Positions 7,601-15,782 of a DNA stretch of 34,287 nt are shown piece after piece; the stretch's first letter is position 1; each line of letters begins with the position of its first letter. Origin of the DNA: Motilibacter aurantiacus (GTDB taxonomy: Bacteria > Actinomycetota > Actinomycetes > Motilibacterales > Motilibacteraceae). The DNA lies in the NCBI RefSeq assembly GCF_011250645.1, contig NZ_JAANNO010000023.1, forward strand, positions 1 to 34,287, read 5' to 3'. The position numbers and the translations under genes are program-made. The notes below the pieces were generated by a model. The model did not search any database and had not been told where the DNA came from. It was given only the letters and a program-made list of their open reading frames with translations.

Positions 7601-8181
7601 GGCCCGGCGCCACGGCCACCAGGGTGGAGGGGACCGTCGGCGACGTCCACGGCGACACCGTCGTCAGCGTCACGTACTCCCGGCTCGCCGCCAAGCACCG
7701 GCTGCGTGCGTGGGCGAGCCTGGTCGCGCTCACGGTCGCGCACCCCGGCACGCGGTGGCGGGCGGTCACCATCGGCAGGGGCTACGGCGACCGGCCGCGC
7801 TGCTCGACCCTCGGGCCGCTGCGGCCGGAGGACGCGTCCATCGTGCTGGGGCAGCTCGTGTCCCTGCACGCCGCCGGGATGCGCGAGCCGCTGCCGATGG
7901 CGGTGAAGACGTCCGCGGCCTATGCCGACGTCCGGGAGCGCGGCGAGGACACCGACCTCGCTCTCGGGCGCGCCCGCGAGGAGTGGCTGGGCAACGACAC
8001 CGTGCCGGGAGAGGCGGAGGACGCGGCGCACCGGATGGTGTGGGGAGCGTGGACCGGGCTCGACGTGCTGCAGCAGGCCGGGCTGGCCGACGGAGCAGCC
8101 GCCGAGCCCACCCGCTTCGGCGCACTGGCCCGCCGGCTGTGGGCGCCGCTGCTCGCCGCCGAGCAGGTGGAGTTGTTGTGA
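4693..8181 (+). CDS. recC: Exodeoxyribonuclease V gamma subunit RecC
   Basis: This 1162-residue protein is RecC, the non-catalytic subunit that grips DNA ahead of the RecB and RecD motors and, in studied homologues, reads Chi sites. Family features are the N-terminal VHRSERADELAYALAGLL, a helicase-like ACHGPARQVEVLREVLL segment near residue 358, and the signature SVPHRVVALLGLDDGVFPR near 680-700. The helicase motifs are degenerate as expected: there is no Walker A. Length is close to E. coli RecC. GTG 4693 starts right after the first conserved upstream stop and lacks a strong ribosome site. Its TGA overlaps the recB start as GTGA, so the complex is made from one operon in the order C-B-D, as in mycobacteria. 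Confidence 0.93.
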   Translation: MLHVHRSERADELAYALAGLLREPAAGADPFTPEVVAVPARGVERWLTQSLSRELGTAAGRADGVCANLRFPSPGGLVDEALSAAAGIDPREDVWLPDRLVWPLLEVIDGCAGEAWCDVLGRHLGAAGPAGDRHRRGRRYAVARHLAGLFASYAAARPRMVQDWAGGLDTDGSGTPLPADLAWEAELWRRLRAHVGVPGPAERLPSACELLRAEPGTLPWPARLSVFGPTRLSASALAVLAAVAEHRDVHLWLPHPSPALWRSVGPLVPVADRRRAADPTAHLARNPLLASLGRDARELQLALAAAPGAVLHSDHPAPAAPGTLLGRLQAALRDDAALPPAAGRVALPANDRSVQVHACHGPARQVEVLREVLLGLLAADPRLEPRDILVMCPDVEAYAPLVSAAFGLGEATGATAGAADGSAAPGLDHPAHGLRVRLADRSLRQTNPLLAVLAAVLELADSRLPASRVLDLAALPPVRRRFALDDDDLERLQDWVARSGVRWGLDADSRRPFALGGFGQNTWRAGLDRVLLGAAMAEEGAASAVGTATPTPRSSWLGLALPLDDVDSSDIDLAGRLAELVDRLAVVLGSLTGEQPLAAWLDALRAALDALADVRDADSWQLAQARAELAEVGTAGTAARGEVRLTLPEVRALLARRLRGRPTRANFRTGTLTVCTLVPMRSVPHRVVALLGLDDGVFPRNATPDGDDILLRDPWVGERDPRSEDRQLLLDAVLAATEHLVVAYSGADERTNSPRPPAVPLGELLDAVDALAVAPDGGPARGHVLVRHPLQPFDPRNFTPAGLGAPGPFSFDRTALGGALAAAGGRVPPRPFLPQPLPDRPAEPVLALDALVRLLEHPVRAFLQQRLQVGVPGSDDEPSDVLAVELEPLERWAVGERLLRDRLAGASPERCRQAEWRRGTLPPGPLGGRALEAVLGSVEPLVRAAEAARAGAPAQTVDLVAAVPASSGARPGATATRVEGTVGDVHGDTVVSVTYSRLAAKHRLRAWASLVALTVAHPGTRWRAVTIGRGYGDRPRCSTLGPLRPEDASIVLGQLVSLHAAGMREPLPMAVKTSAAYADVRERGEDTDLALGRAREEWLGNDTVPGEAEDAAHRMVWGAWTGLDVLQQAGLADGAAAEPTRFGALARRLWAPLLAAEQVELL

Positions 8182-11100
8182 ACATCGCTTCTCCTGATGC
8201 TCCGTTCGCTGATGCGAGCTTCGGTATCGACGACCCGCCCCCCTTCGACGTCTGCGGCCCGCTGCCCACGGGGACGACGGTGCTCGAGGCCAGCGCGGGC
8301 ACCGGCAAGACGTTCACCCTGGCGGCGCTCGCCACCCGCTACCTCGCGGAGGGGCGAGCCCGGCTCGACGAGCTCATGCTGGTCACGTTCAGCCGGGCGG
8401 CGACCCAGGAGCTGCGCGAGCGGGTCCGTGAGCGGCTGACCGCCGCCGAGCGCGCTCTGGCCGACCCGGTCGCAGCGCGCGCGAGCGGCGACACCGTCCT
8501 GGCGCATCTCGCGGCCGCCGACGACGACGAGGTGGCGGTTCGCCGACGACGCCTCACGGTGGCGCTCGCCGGGTTCGACGCCGCGACCATCGCGACGACG
8601 CACCAGTTCTGCCAGCAGGTGCTGACCAGCCTGGGCGTGGCCGGCGACACCGATCCCGACGCGGTGCTCGTCGACAGCGTCGACGACCTGGTGGTCGAGG
8701 CGGTCGACGACCTCTACCTGCGCAAGTACGCCGCGCCGGGGGCGGGCCGCCCCGCCTTCCCACGCCGCACCGCGCTCGAGGTCGGCCGGGCGGCCGTGGA
8801 CGACGACGCAGCCGCGCTCGAGCCGGCAGACGCCCCGCCCGGCAGCGAGGCCGCCGAGCGGTACGGGCTGGCCCGGGCCGTGCGCCGCGAGGTGGAGCTG
8901 CGCAAGCGCCGGCAGCGTCTCCTCGGCTACGACGACCTGCTCACGCGGCTCGCCGCCGCACTGGAGCACGACGCGGAGTCCGGCGCAGCGGCCGTGCGGC
9001 TGCGGGCGCGCTACCGGGTCGTCATGGTGGACGAGTTCCAGGACACGGACCCGGTGCAGTGGCGGATCCTGCGCCTCGCCTTCCACGGGCACGCGACGCT
9101 GGTGCTCATCGGCGACCCGAAGCAGGCGGTCTACGCCTTCCGCGGCGCGGACGTCGTGACGTACCTCGACGCCGTCAGGGACGCCAGCCGGCGTGCGACG
9201 CTGGCGCTCAACTGGCGCAGCGACGAGCCGCTGCTGCAGGCCCTCGACACGCTGCTCGGCGGAGCAGCGCTGGGAGATGCAGGAATCCGCGTTCGCCCCG
9301 TCCGGTCGGCGCACCCGGGCACCCGACTGGTGTCGGCCCCGCAGGCGTCCCCGCTGCGGCTGCGTGTGGTGGGGCGACGGGGGCTGCCCCGGGTCCGCAG
9401 CGGATTCGTCCAGACCGCTGCCGCGCGCGACCTGGTGGCCGCGGACCTGGCCGCCGACGTCGTACGCCTGCTGTCGGCCCCTGCCCGGCTGCGCGACGCC
9501 GGGCAGGACCGCGACGTGCAGCCCGCGGACATCGCGGTGCTCGTGCGGACCAACAGCCAGGGGGCGCTGGTCCGGGACGCGCTGCGCGCGGCCGGGGTGC
9601 CCGCCGTCCTCGCCGGCGGGCCGAGCGTCTTCACCACCTCCGCGGCCCGCGACTGGCTCACCCTGCTCGAGGCTCTCGAGCAGCCGCACCGCGTCTGGCG
9701 GGCGCACGCCGCCGCCCTGACCAGCCTGCTGGGCTGGTCCCCCGAGCAGCTGGACGCCCGCGGTGAGCGTGCTGCCGACGAGCTCGGCCCGCTGCTGCGC
9801 GAGTGGGCCGCGGTCCTCGCGGAGCGCGGGGTGGCCGCCCTCGCCGAGACCGTCTACGCCACGCAGCGCGTTCCCGAGCGGCTGCTCGCCGCCGTGCACG
9901 GCGAGCGCGAGCTCACCGACCTGCGCCACGTCGCCCAGGCGCTGCACGCGGCCGCGCAACGCGACCGGCTCGGGCTGCCCGCCCTCGTGGAGGAGCTGCG
10001 CCGGCGCATCACGGACGCGGCCGGGGACACGGACGAGGAGCGGACCCGCCGGCTGGAGTCGGACGCCGCGGCGGTACAGGTCGTCACGATCCACCGCAGC
10101 AAGGGGCTCGAGTTCCCGGTCGTCTACCTCCCGTTCGGCTGGGACCGGTGGGTCCCCTCGGTGCCGGACCCGCTCCGGCTGCACGACGAGAGCGGCGGCC
10201 GGGTGCTCGACGTGGGCGGGCGCACCGGGCCGGGGTGGGGCCGTCGGCGGGCACGGCACGCCGAGGAGGAGTCGGGTGAGGACCTCCGGCTGCTGTACGT
10301 CGCCCTGACCCGCGCCCGCTCGCAGGCCGTCCTCTGGTGGGCGCCGTCCTCGAACACCCCCTCGGCCGCCCTGCACCGGCTCCTCTTCGGTGGGCACGCC
10401 CCCGGCGACCAGCCACCGGACCCGGTACCGGTGCCCGGCGACGACGACGCCGTGGCCCGGCTGCGCGAGCGGCTCCGGCCGGCCGCAGCGCACCTCTCCC
10501 TCGAGGCGGTGCCGCCCGAGCCGGAGGCCACGTCGTGGCGCCCGGCACGACCGAACGCGGCTGCGCTGGAGGCGGCGTCGTTCGACCGTCCTGTGGACAC
10601 CGCCTGGCGGCGCACGTCCTACAGCGCGTTGACCGCGGCCGCGCACGGCGTCCCGGCCGAGCCACCGCTGTCGCGGGTCGGCAGCGAGGCCGAGGAGCCG
10701 GAGAAGGACGACGAGCCGCCGGTGCCGCCGGTCGACTCGGCCCCGCCGGCCCCGGCGGACGCGACCGCGCTCGAGGCGAGGCTGCGCGCGATGCCCTCAC
10801 CGATGGCGGGGCTGCCGAGCGGCACGGCGTTCGGCACGCTCGTGCACGCCGTCCTGGAGCGGTTCGACGGCGCGGCGCCGGACCTCGAGGCCGAGCTGCG
10901 TCGGCTGGCCGGGGAGCAGCTCGCCGCCCGGCCTGTCCGCGGCCTCGACGCCGCCGCCCTCGCCGCGGCGCTGGCCCCGGTCGTGCGGACGCCGCTGGGG
11001 CCGCTGGCCGACGGGCTGCGCCTGGCCGACGTGCGCCCCGACGACCGGCTGCCGGAGCTGGACTTCGAGCTGCCGCTCGCCGGGGGCGAGCGCCCGACCG

Positions 11101-11639
11101 CCGACGTCTCGCTGGGCGACGTCGCGGCCCTTCTGCGCAGGCGGCTGCCGGCCGACGACCTGCTGGCGGCGTACCCGGCGATGCTCGACGCGCCCGAGCT
11201 GCGCGGCCAGCCGCTGCGCGGGTTCCTCACCGGCAGCATCGACTCGGTCCTGCGCGTGCACGGCCCGGACGGCCCGCGCTACCTGGTCGTCGACTACAAG
11301 ACCAACTGGCTCGGCGGCCTCGGCCCGGAGGCGCCCGCGTTGAGCGCCTGGGACTACCGGCCGGACGCGATGGCCGCGGCGATGTGCGCCGCCCACTACC
11401 CGCTGCAGGCGCTGCTCTACTCCGTCGCGCTCCACCGCTTCCTGCGCTGGCGGCAGCCGGCGTACTCGCCGGGGCGGCACCTGGGGGGGACGCTCTACCT
11501 GTTCCTCCGCGGCATGTGCGGCCCCGGGACCCCGACCGTCGACGGGACCGTGTGCGGCGCGCTCGGCTGGCGGCCTCCTGCCGAGCTCGTCGCCGAGCTG
11601 TCCGATCTCCTCGACACCGGAAGCATCGATCGCCGATGA
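8178..11639 (+). CDS. recB: Exodeoxyribonuclease V beta subunit RecB (helicase-nuclease)
   Basis: This 1153-residue protein is a UvrD-type 3'-5' helicase joined to a C-terminal nuclease. Motifs in order: Walker A SAGTGKT near residue 40, THQFC, Walker B VDEFQDTD near 283, LNWRSD, IHRSKGLEFPV near 640, YVALTRAR, then the nuclease triad region with GSIDSVL near 1018 and VVDYKTNW near 1036 (catalytic Asp and Lys present). It therefore looks fully active. The frame is open far upstream, but the start is GTG 8178, which overlaps the recC stop by four bases and leaves a normal-length N-terminus. The 1B region between the Walker motifs is shorter than in E. coli. With RecC and RecD it resects double-strand breaks for RecA loading. 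Confidence 0.93.
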   Translation: MNIASPDAPFADASFGIDDPPPFDVCGPLPTGTTVLEASAGTGKTFTLAALATRYLAEGRARLDELMLVTFSRAATQELRERVRERLTAAERALADPVAARASGDTVLAHLAAADDDEVAVRRRRLTVALAGFDAATIATTHQFCQQVLTSLGVAGDTDPDAVLVDSVDDLVVEAVDDLYLRKYAAPGAGRPAFPRRTALEVGRAAVDDDAAALEPADAPPGSEAAERYGLARAVRREVELRKRRQRLLGYDDLLTRLAAALEHDAESGAAAVRLRARYRVVMVDEFQDTDPVQWRILRLAFHGHATLVLIGDPKQAVYAFRGADVVTYLDAVRDASRRATLALNWRSDEPLLQALDTLLGGAALGDAGIRVRPVRSAHPGTRLVSAPQASPLRLRVVGRRGLPRVRSGFVQTAAARDLVAADLAADVVRLLSAPARLRDAGQDRDVQPADIAVLVRTNSQGALVRDALRAAGVPAVLAGGPSVFTTSAARDWLTLLEALEQPHRVWRAHAAALTSLLGWSPEQLDARGERAADELGPLLREWAAVLAERGVAALAETVYATQRVPERLLAAVHGERELTDLRHVAQALHAAAQRDRLGLPALVEELRRRITDAAGDTDEERTRRLESDAAAVQVVTIHRSKGLEFPVVYLPFGWDRWVPSVPDPLRLHDESGGRVLDVGGRTGPGWGRRRARHAEEESGEDLRLLYVALTRARSQAVLWWAPSSNTPSAALHRLLFGGHAPGDQPPDPVPVPGDDDAVARLRERLRPAAAHLSLEAVPPEPEATSWRPARPNAAALEAASFDRPVDTAWRRTSYSALTAAAHGVPAEPPLSRVGSEAEEPEKDDEPPVPPVDSAPPAPADATALEARLRAMPSPMAGLPSGTAFGTLVHAVLERFDGAAPDLEAELRRLAGEQLAARPVRGLDAAALAAALAPVVRTPLGPLADGLRLADVRPDDRLPELDFELPLAGGERPTADVSLGDVAALLRRRLPADDLLAAYPAMLDAPELRGQPLRGFLTGSIDSVLRVHGPDGPRYLVVDYKTNWLGGLGPEAPALSAWDYRPDAMAAAMCAAHYPLQALLYSVALHRFLRWRQPAYSPGRHLGGTLYLFLRGMCGPGTPTVDGTVCGALGWRPPAELVAELSDLLDTGSIDRR

Positions 11640-13516
11640 GCATTGCTGCCGGCAGCGCTGTGCCCGACGACACCCTCGACACCGCCGCCGTCGAGCCGTA
11701 CGACGCGCGGCTCGCCCTGCGCGCCGACGGGGTGCTGCGTACCTTCAACGTCGCCGGAGTCCTGCATGCGGCCGACGTGCACGTCGCCACGACGCTCGGC
11801 CGGCTCGGCGGCGAGGAACGGCCGGACGTGCTGCTCGCCGCCGCGCTCGCGGTGCGGGCCGTGCGCCACGGCTCCGTCTGCGTGGACCTCGCGACGGTCC
11901 GCCACACCGCGGTCGTCGACGGCGTGGGGCGGGAGGCGGTCGAGGCCCTGCCGTGGCCCGAGCCCGCGACGTGGCTCCCCCGGGTGGCGGACGGCCCGCT
12001 CGTCGCGGGGGACGGCAGCCCGGCTGGGGAGGCCGAGGACGCCCGCCCGCTGCGGCTCGACGGCGGGCTGCTCTACCTCGACCGCTACTGGCGGCAGGAG
12101 CAGCTCGTACGCCACGAGCTGCGGGCGCGGGAGGAGCTGCCGCCGCCGGAGGTGGACCCCGACCGGTTGGCCGCCGCCGTGGGCCGGCTCTTCCCGGCCG
12201 AGCCGGACGGGCGCGGGCTCCAGCACGTCGCCGGCTCGACGGCTGCGCGGCGCTGGGTGACCGTGATCGCCGGTGGGCCGGGCACCGGCAAGACCACCAC
12301 GGTGGCGCGCGTCCTCGCGCTGCTGCAGGACCTGCACCGGCGGCCCGGGACGGACGGGCTCGCGCTGCGCGTCGCGCTGGCGGCCCCGACGGGCAAGGCG
12401 GCCGCGCGGCTCGAGGAGGCGGTGCGGGCGGTCGGGGAGACCTTCACGGGAGCCGACCGGTCGGCGGTCGCGGGCCTCTCCGCGTCCACCCTGCACCGGC
12501 TGCTCGGCCGGCGGCGCGACTCGCGCACCCGGTTCCGGCACGACCGGGCGAACCGGCTGCCCTTCGACGTCGTCGTGGTCGACGAGACGTCCATGGTGTC
12601 GCTGACGATGATGGCCCGGCTGCTCGAGGCGCTGCGCCCGGACGCCCGTCTCGTGCTGGTCGGCGACCCCGACCAGCTGGCCTCCGTGGAGGCCGGCGCC
12701 GTGCTCGGGGACCTGGTCCACCGCTCTGCCGCCGACGGCACCGGCCCGGACAACGTCGTCGTGCTGCGGCACACGTACCGGTTCGGCGGCGGGATCGCGG
12801 AGCTCGCGCGCGCGGTGCAGGCCGGCGACGCCGAGACGGCGCTCGGGCTGCTGCGCGCGGGCTCGGAGCAGCTGACCTTCAGCGAGCAGGCCGCCGACGT
12901 GCCGCCGTCGGCGGGCGCCGCGGACCGGCTGCGCCGCGACGTCCTGTCCGCGGGCCGCGCGACGGTCGAGGCCGCCCGGCGGGGGGAGGTGGCTGCGGCG
13001 CTGCACGCCCTCGACGCGCACCGGCTGCTCTGTGCGCACCGGGAGGGGCCGTACGGCGTCGACCACTGGAGCGGCGTCGTCGAGCGGTGGCTGGTCGAGG
13101 CCGTTGCCGGCTACGCGGCCGAGGGTGAGTGGTACGTCGGCCGGCCGCTGCTCGTCACCGCGAACGACTACGAGACCGCGCTCTACAACGGCGACACCGG
13201 GGTCGTGGTCCGCGCTGACGGGGACGTCCCCCGCGCGGCCTTCGCCCGCGGCGGCGGGCCCGTGCTCGTCCCGCCGAGCCGGCTGGCCGCAGTCCAGACC
13301 GTCCACGCCATGACCGTGCACAAGAGCCAGGGCAGCCAGTTCGACGCCGTGTCCCTGATCCTGCCGCCGCCGGACTCGCCGCTGCTGACCCGCGAGCTGG
13401 TCTACACCGCCGTGACCCGGGCCCGCAGCCGGGTCCACGTCCTCGGCAGCGCGGACGCCGTGCGCGCGGCGCTCGCCCGGCCGGTGGCCCGGGCCAGCGG
13501 CCTGCGCCGCGGGTGA
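11636..13516 (+). CDS. recD: Exodeoxyribonuclease V alpha subunit RecD (5'-3' helicase)
   Basis: This 626-residue protein is an SF1B helicase. An N-terminal domain of about 200 residues contacts RecC. The motor follows: Walker A GGPGTGKTTT near residue 212, PTGKAAARLEEA, STLHRLLG, Walker B VVVDETSM near 311, VGDPDQLASVEAG near 342, HTYRFGGGI, VHKSQGSQFD near 561 and YTAVTRAR near 589. All helicase motifs are intact. ATG 11636 overlaps the recB stop in an ATGA; the frame continues upstream but only as antisense-like sequence. Length is close to E. coli RecD (about 608), so this is the RecBCD partner and not the longer RecD2 type. Confidence 0.93.
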   Translation: MSIAAGSAVPDDTLDTAAVEPYDARLALRADGVLRTFNVAGVLHAADVHVATTLGRLGGEERPDVLLAAALAVRAVRHGSVCVDLATVRHTAVVDGVGREAVEALPWPEPATWLPRVADGPLVAGDGSPAGEAEDARPLRLDGGLLYLDRYWRQEQLVRHELRAREELPPPEVDPDRLAAAVGRLFPAEPDGRGLQHVAGSTAARRWVTVIAGGPGTGKTTTVARVLALLQDLHRRPGTDGLALRVALAAPTGKAAARLEEAVRAVGETFTGADRSAVAGLSASTLHRLLGRRRDSRTRFRHDRANRLPFDVVVVDETSMVSLTMMARLLEALRPDARLVLVGDPDQLASVEAGAVLGDLVHRSAADGTGPDNVVVLRHTYRFGGGIAELARAVQAGDAETALGLLRAGSEQLTFSEQAADVPPSAGAADRLRRDVLSAGRATVEAARRGEVAAALHALDAHRLLCAHREGPYGVDHWSGVVERWLVEAVAGYAAEGEWYVGRPLLVTANDYETALYNGDTGVVVRADGDVPRAAFARGGGPVLVPPSRLAAVQTVHAMTVHKSQGSQFDAVSLILPPPDSPLLTRELVYTAVTRARSRVHVLGSADAVRAALARPVARASGLRRG

Positions 13517-13531
13517 GGGCGGCCGCGCGAG

Positions 13532-13561
13532 CCGTCCGGTGGCCCGCCGTTCCCCGGACGG
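13532..13561 (+). terminator. Stem-loop after recD
   Basis: CCGTCCGG (13532-13539) and CCGGACGG (13554-13561) form a perfect 8-bp stem with a 14-base loop, 16 bases past the recD stop. There is no T-run. It is a likely end or attenuation point of the recCBD message. Confidence 0.4.
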
Positions 13562-13606
13562 GGGACAGTCCGCGGCTTACACCTTCCCCAGCCTTGCTAT
13601 TACTCC

Positions 13607-13612
13607 TAGTAT
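13607..13612 (+). promoter_or_regulatory. -10 box of a probable leaderless promoter
   Basis: TAGTAT at 13607-13612 fits the actinobacterial TANNNT -10 consensus and lies seven bases before GTG 13620, the distance from a -10 to the first transcribed base. It sits in a short AT-rich island. No good -35 is visible. This placement favours GTG 13620 over the in-frame ATG at 13539. Confidence 0.5.
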
Positions 13613-13619
13613 TCGCGCC

Positions 13620-14252
13620 GTGACCGACTTACGGCCGTCGCTGCAGGAGCGGCGTGAGGGGCTGAAGGCGCAGGCCGCGGCCCTCGTCCGGGCGGAGGAG
13701 CGGCTGGCCGCGCTCTGTGCCGAGCCGCTGACGGAGACCTCCTCCGGTGCGCAGCTGGCCCGGCTCGGCGCCCTCGAGGACGAGCGGGACCGGGTGGCCG
13801 ACCTGCGCGACCGGATCGCGGACGAGTGGGACGCTCTCGCGCTGCTGCGCGACGCGGCTGCCGAGCACCGCGACGTGGTCGCGCTGCAGCGTGAGCGCCG
13901 CACTCCGGAGCAGGACGCCGTCGACGGGTTGGCCGCGACCCTGCGACACCTCGCCTCCGTCGAGCGCGACTGGGCGGCGGCCGACCGGCTGGAGGCGCGC
14001 CGCGACCGCGAGCGCGCGGCCCGGGACCGGGCTGCCGCGCGGGCCGCCCGGGAGGCGGCGGCGGCTCTGCGGCGGGTGGCCCTGGCCGCAGCCGGCGCCG
14101 GTGGCTGCGAGGGCCCCGTGCCGGACGTCTTCCTCGACGTACGCGGCGGCGCCGTCGCGCTGCCCCGCCGCAGGGAGGCCGACGCGCCGGTGCTCAGCGC
14201 CCCGGCAGCGGCCGTCCCGCAGCCGGACGCGGCCGACCCGCTGGACCGGTAG
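13620..14252 (+). CDS. Coiled-coil hypothetical protein
   Basis: This protein of 210 residues is of unknown function. From about residue 5 to 150 it is almost unbroken charged helix, rich in Glu, Arg, Ala and Leu with heptad-like spacing (ERREGLKAQAAALVRAEERLAAL; DERDRVADLRDRIADEWDAL), so a long coiled coil is likely. The last 60 residues are Ala/Pro-rich with one hydrophobic strand (DVFLDVRGG). There is no signal or membrane segment. I chose GTG 13620 because a TAGTAT -10 box sits seven bases before it and the ATG at 13539 has no ribosome site. It follows recD in the same direction, but a stem-loop and its own promoter argue against a role in RecBCD. Confidence 0.6.
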   Translation: MTDLRPSLQERREGLKAQAAALVRAEERLAALCAEPLTETSSGAQLARLGALEDERDRVADLRDRIADEWDALALLRDAAAEHRDVVALQRERRTPEQDAVDGLAATLRHLASVERDWAAADRLEARRDRERAARDRAAARAAREAAAALRRVALAAAGAGGCEGPVPDVFLDVRGGAVALPRRREADAPVLSAPAAAVPQPDAADPLDR

Positions 14253-14253
14253 C

Positions 14254-14470
14254 TTCACTCGCGCCCCTCCGCCTACCGGGTCCGCGCGCCCCGGTCCCGT
14301 TCGCGTGAATGCGCCATCGAGCCGGTAGGTCCGCCGCGATGCCGCCTTCACGCGAGGAGCCGTTGTGCGAGTGCGGCATTGCTGCAGCCGGTGTCGAGGC
14401 GCGGCGGGTCGGTGGTCGGCGTCCGGCGGGTCGCGCTCGTCGGGTCGGTGGTCGGTGGTCGGCGGGTCGG
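14254..14470. repeat. Repeat-rich intergenic region with interlocking inverted repeats
   Basis: This gap lies between two convergent genes. CCTACCGG (14272-14279) pairs with CCGGTAGG (14322-14329), and CGCGTGAA (14302-14309) pairs with TTCACGCG (14347-14354). The order A-B-A'-B' is interlocking, as in a pseudoknot. Further on, a 14-base unit (GGGTCGGTGGTCGG) occurs at 14406-14419 and again at 14442-14455. No gene is visible here. It may be a terminator region, a REP-like element or a structured RNA. Confidence 0.45.
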
Positions 14471-14481
14471 CGCGTGCTGCG

Positions 14482-15660
14482 TCAGCGCACTGCGCGGGCG
14501 GGGCGCGGCCCGGTCGAACGCAGGCTGCCGAGGCGTCCCAGCAGGTCGAACCAGAAGCGCGCGCCGGGCACCAGCGCGAGCCAGCTGAGCAGGAACCCGA
14601 GCCCGAGCCGTACGCCGAACCACACGTCGGCGCCCCCGTTGCCCGTCGCGCTGGCCAGCCCGCGGGCCTCCGCCCACGTGCACGCGGTCGCGTCCTCGCC
14701 GGCCTGGGCGCGCAGGGCCCGCGCGGTCGCCGTGCAGTCGGCGACGCTGCCCCAGCCGACCGGCAGGCCGGAGCCGCGCAGGCTGCCGATCTCGCGGCGC
14801 ACCTGCGCGAGGCACTCGTCGGCCTCACCCCCGCAGTCGGACGCGGCCAGCGCTTGCGTGACGACGGCCTCGCGCAGCGCCTGGTCGGTGTAGAGAGCGC
14901 GCGCCACCGACACGGTGTTGACGTTGCACAGCACCACGACGAAGAACCCGACGGCGAGCGAGATCCAGCGGACCCGGCGCTTGTACCAGCCGGACACCCG
15001 GTCCATGTGGTCGTCGTACCAGTTCTCGACGTTCTCCCGGAAGGCCGCGACGTCGCCCTCGGTGTTCTTCAGCAGCGTCTGCATCGACTGCTTGAACATG
15101 GTGCCCTCGGGCAGCGCGCCGACGGCCCGCTCGAGCGCGTCGAACGTCGTACGCCCCTGCTGGTCGGGGATGAGCAGGTCCACCACCGCCTGGGCGAACG
15201 ACCGGGACGGGGCGTACGACGGCAGCTTGCGCAGCTCGCCCCACCGCCTCGGGGCGGCCTGCGCGAGCTGACCCTTCTGCCCCTGGTTGCGCAGCAGCGG
15301 TGACCCGAGCAGGGCGACCGAGACCTGGCGGAGCGCGGCGTCCTCGTCCGACGTCACCGCGGGCGCGGGCTCGGCGAGCGCCTCGGTGTTGTCCAGCGCC
15401 TCCGGGCTGCCGGGCGGCGGCGCGCAGGGCAGGGCGTGCTCGATGCCCTCGCGGAAGCCGCGGAACGCGTCGGCCGGCGCGGGCGCGGCGGGCGCCGCGG
15501 CCGCCCTGCCGTCGACCAGCGTCCGGATCCCGAGCAGCAGGAAGCGCGCCCGCAGCCCGAGGAACCGCGCGATCCCCTCGGTCACGATCGTCGTGACTGC
15601 GGCGGCGACCGCGTAGACGAAGACCAGGCCGACGGCGACGTCGAGCAGCAGGGAGTCCAC
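14482..15660 (-). CDS. Three-helix membrane protein of unknown function
   Basis: This 392-residue protein has hydrophobic segments at about 5-30 (AVGLVFVYAVAAAVTTIVTE), 232-250 (WISLAVGFFVVVLCNVNTV) and 346-365 (VWFGVRLGLGFLLSWLALVP). A large cytoplasmic region between the first two ends in the distinctive VENWYDDHMDRVSGWYKRR just before helix 2. An outer loop between helices 2 and 3 carries four cysteines (C276, C283, C309, C327). I recall similar unnamed proteins with the DRVSGWYKRR and RFWFDLLGRL signatures in many bacteria, but no function. GTG 15660 is the start: GGAGG lies four bases upstream and helix 1 follows at once. The frame upstream of it lacks protein-like features. Confidence 0.7.
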   Translation of the reverse strand: MDSLLLDVAVGLVFVYAVAAAVTTIVTEGIARFLGLRARFLLLGIRTLVDGRAAAAPAAPAPADAFRGFREGIEHALPCAPPPGSPEALDNTEALAEPAPAVTSDEDAALRQVSVALLGSPLLRNQGQKGQLAQAAPRRWGELRKLPSYAPSRSFAQAVVDLLIPDQQGRTTFDALERAVGALPEGTMFKQSMQTLLKNTEGDVAAFRENVENWYDDHMDRVSGWYKRRVRWISLAVGFFVVVLCNVNTVSVARALYTDQALREAVVTQALAASDCGGEADECLAQVRREIGSLRGSGLPVGWGSVADCTATARALRAQAGEDATACTWAEARGLASATGNGGADVWFGVRLGLGFLLSWLALVPGARFWFDLLGRLGSLRSTGPRPARAVR

Positions 15661-15782
15661 GCCGCCTCCGTGGTCGCGGGACGAGTACGGTGCGGACCTG
15701 GCGTCCGCGCCGGGCACAGCGTCCACCCGACGCACCCGGGACGTCCACCACTTGCCGGGTGCGCCCGCGGCGTCCCGTCCGG

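Noticed and set aside
4591-8031. Very long open frame on the minus strand opposite recC
   Set aside because: It is a shadow of high-GC coding sequence. The product is low-complexity Arg/Pro/Gly-rich, while the plus strand gives a full RecC.
6834-8177. Upstream extension of the recB frame
   Set aside because: It overlaps the recC coding region, is Arg/Ala-rich without motifs, and the GTGA overlap at 8178 is a normal operon junction.
7920-10646. Long minus-strand open frame opposite recC/recB
   Set aside because: Same cause; no domain-like sequence, and all RecB motifs are on the plus strand.
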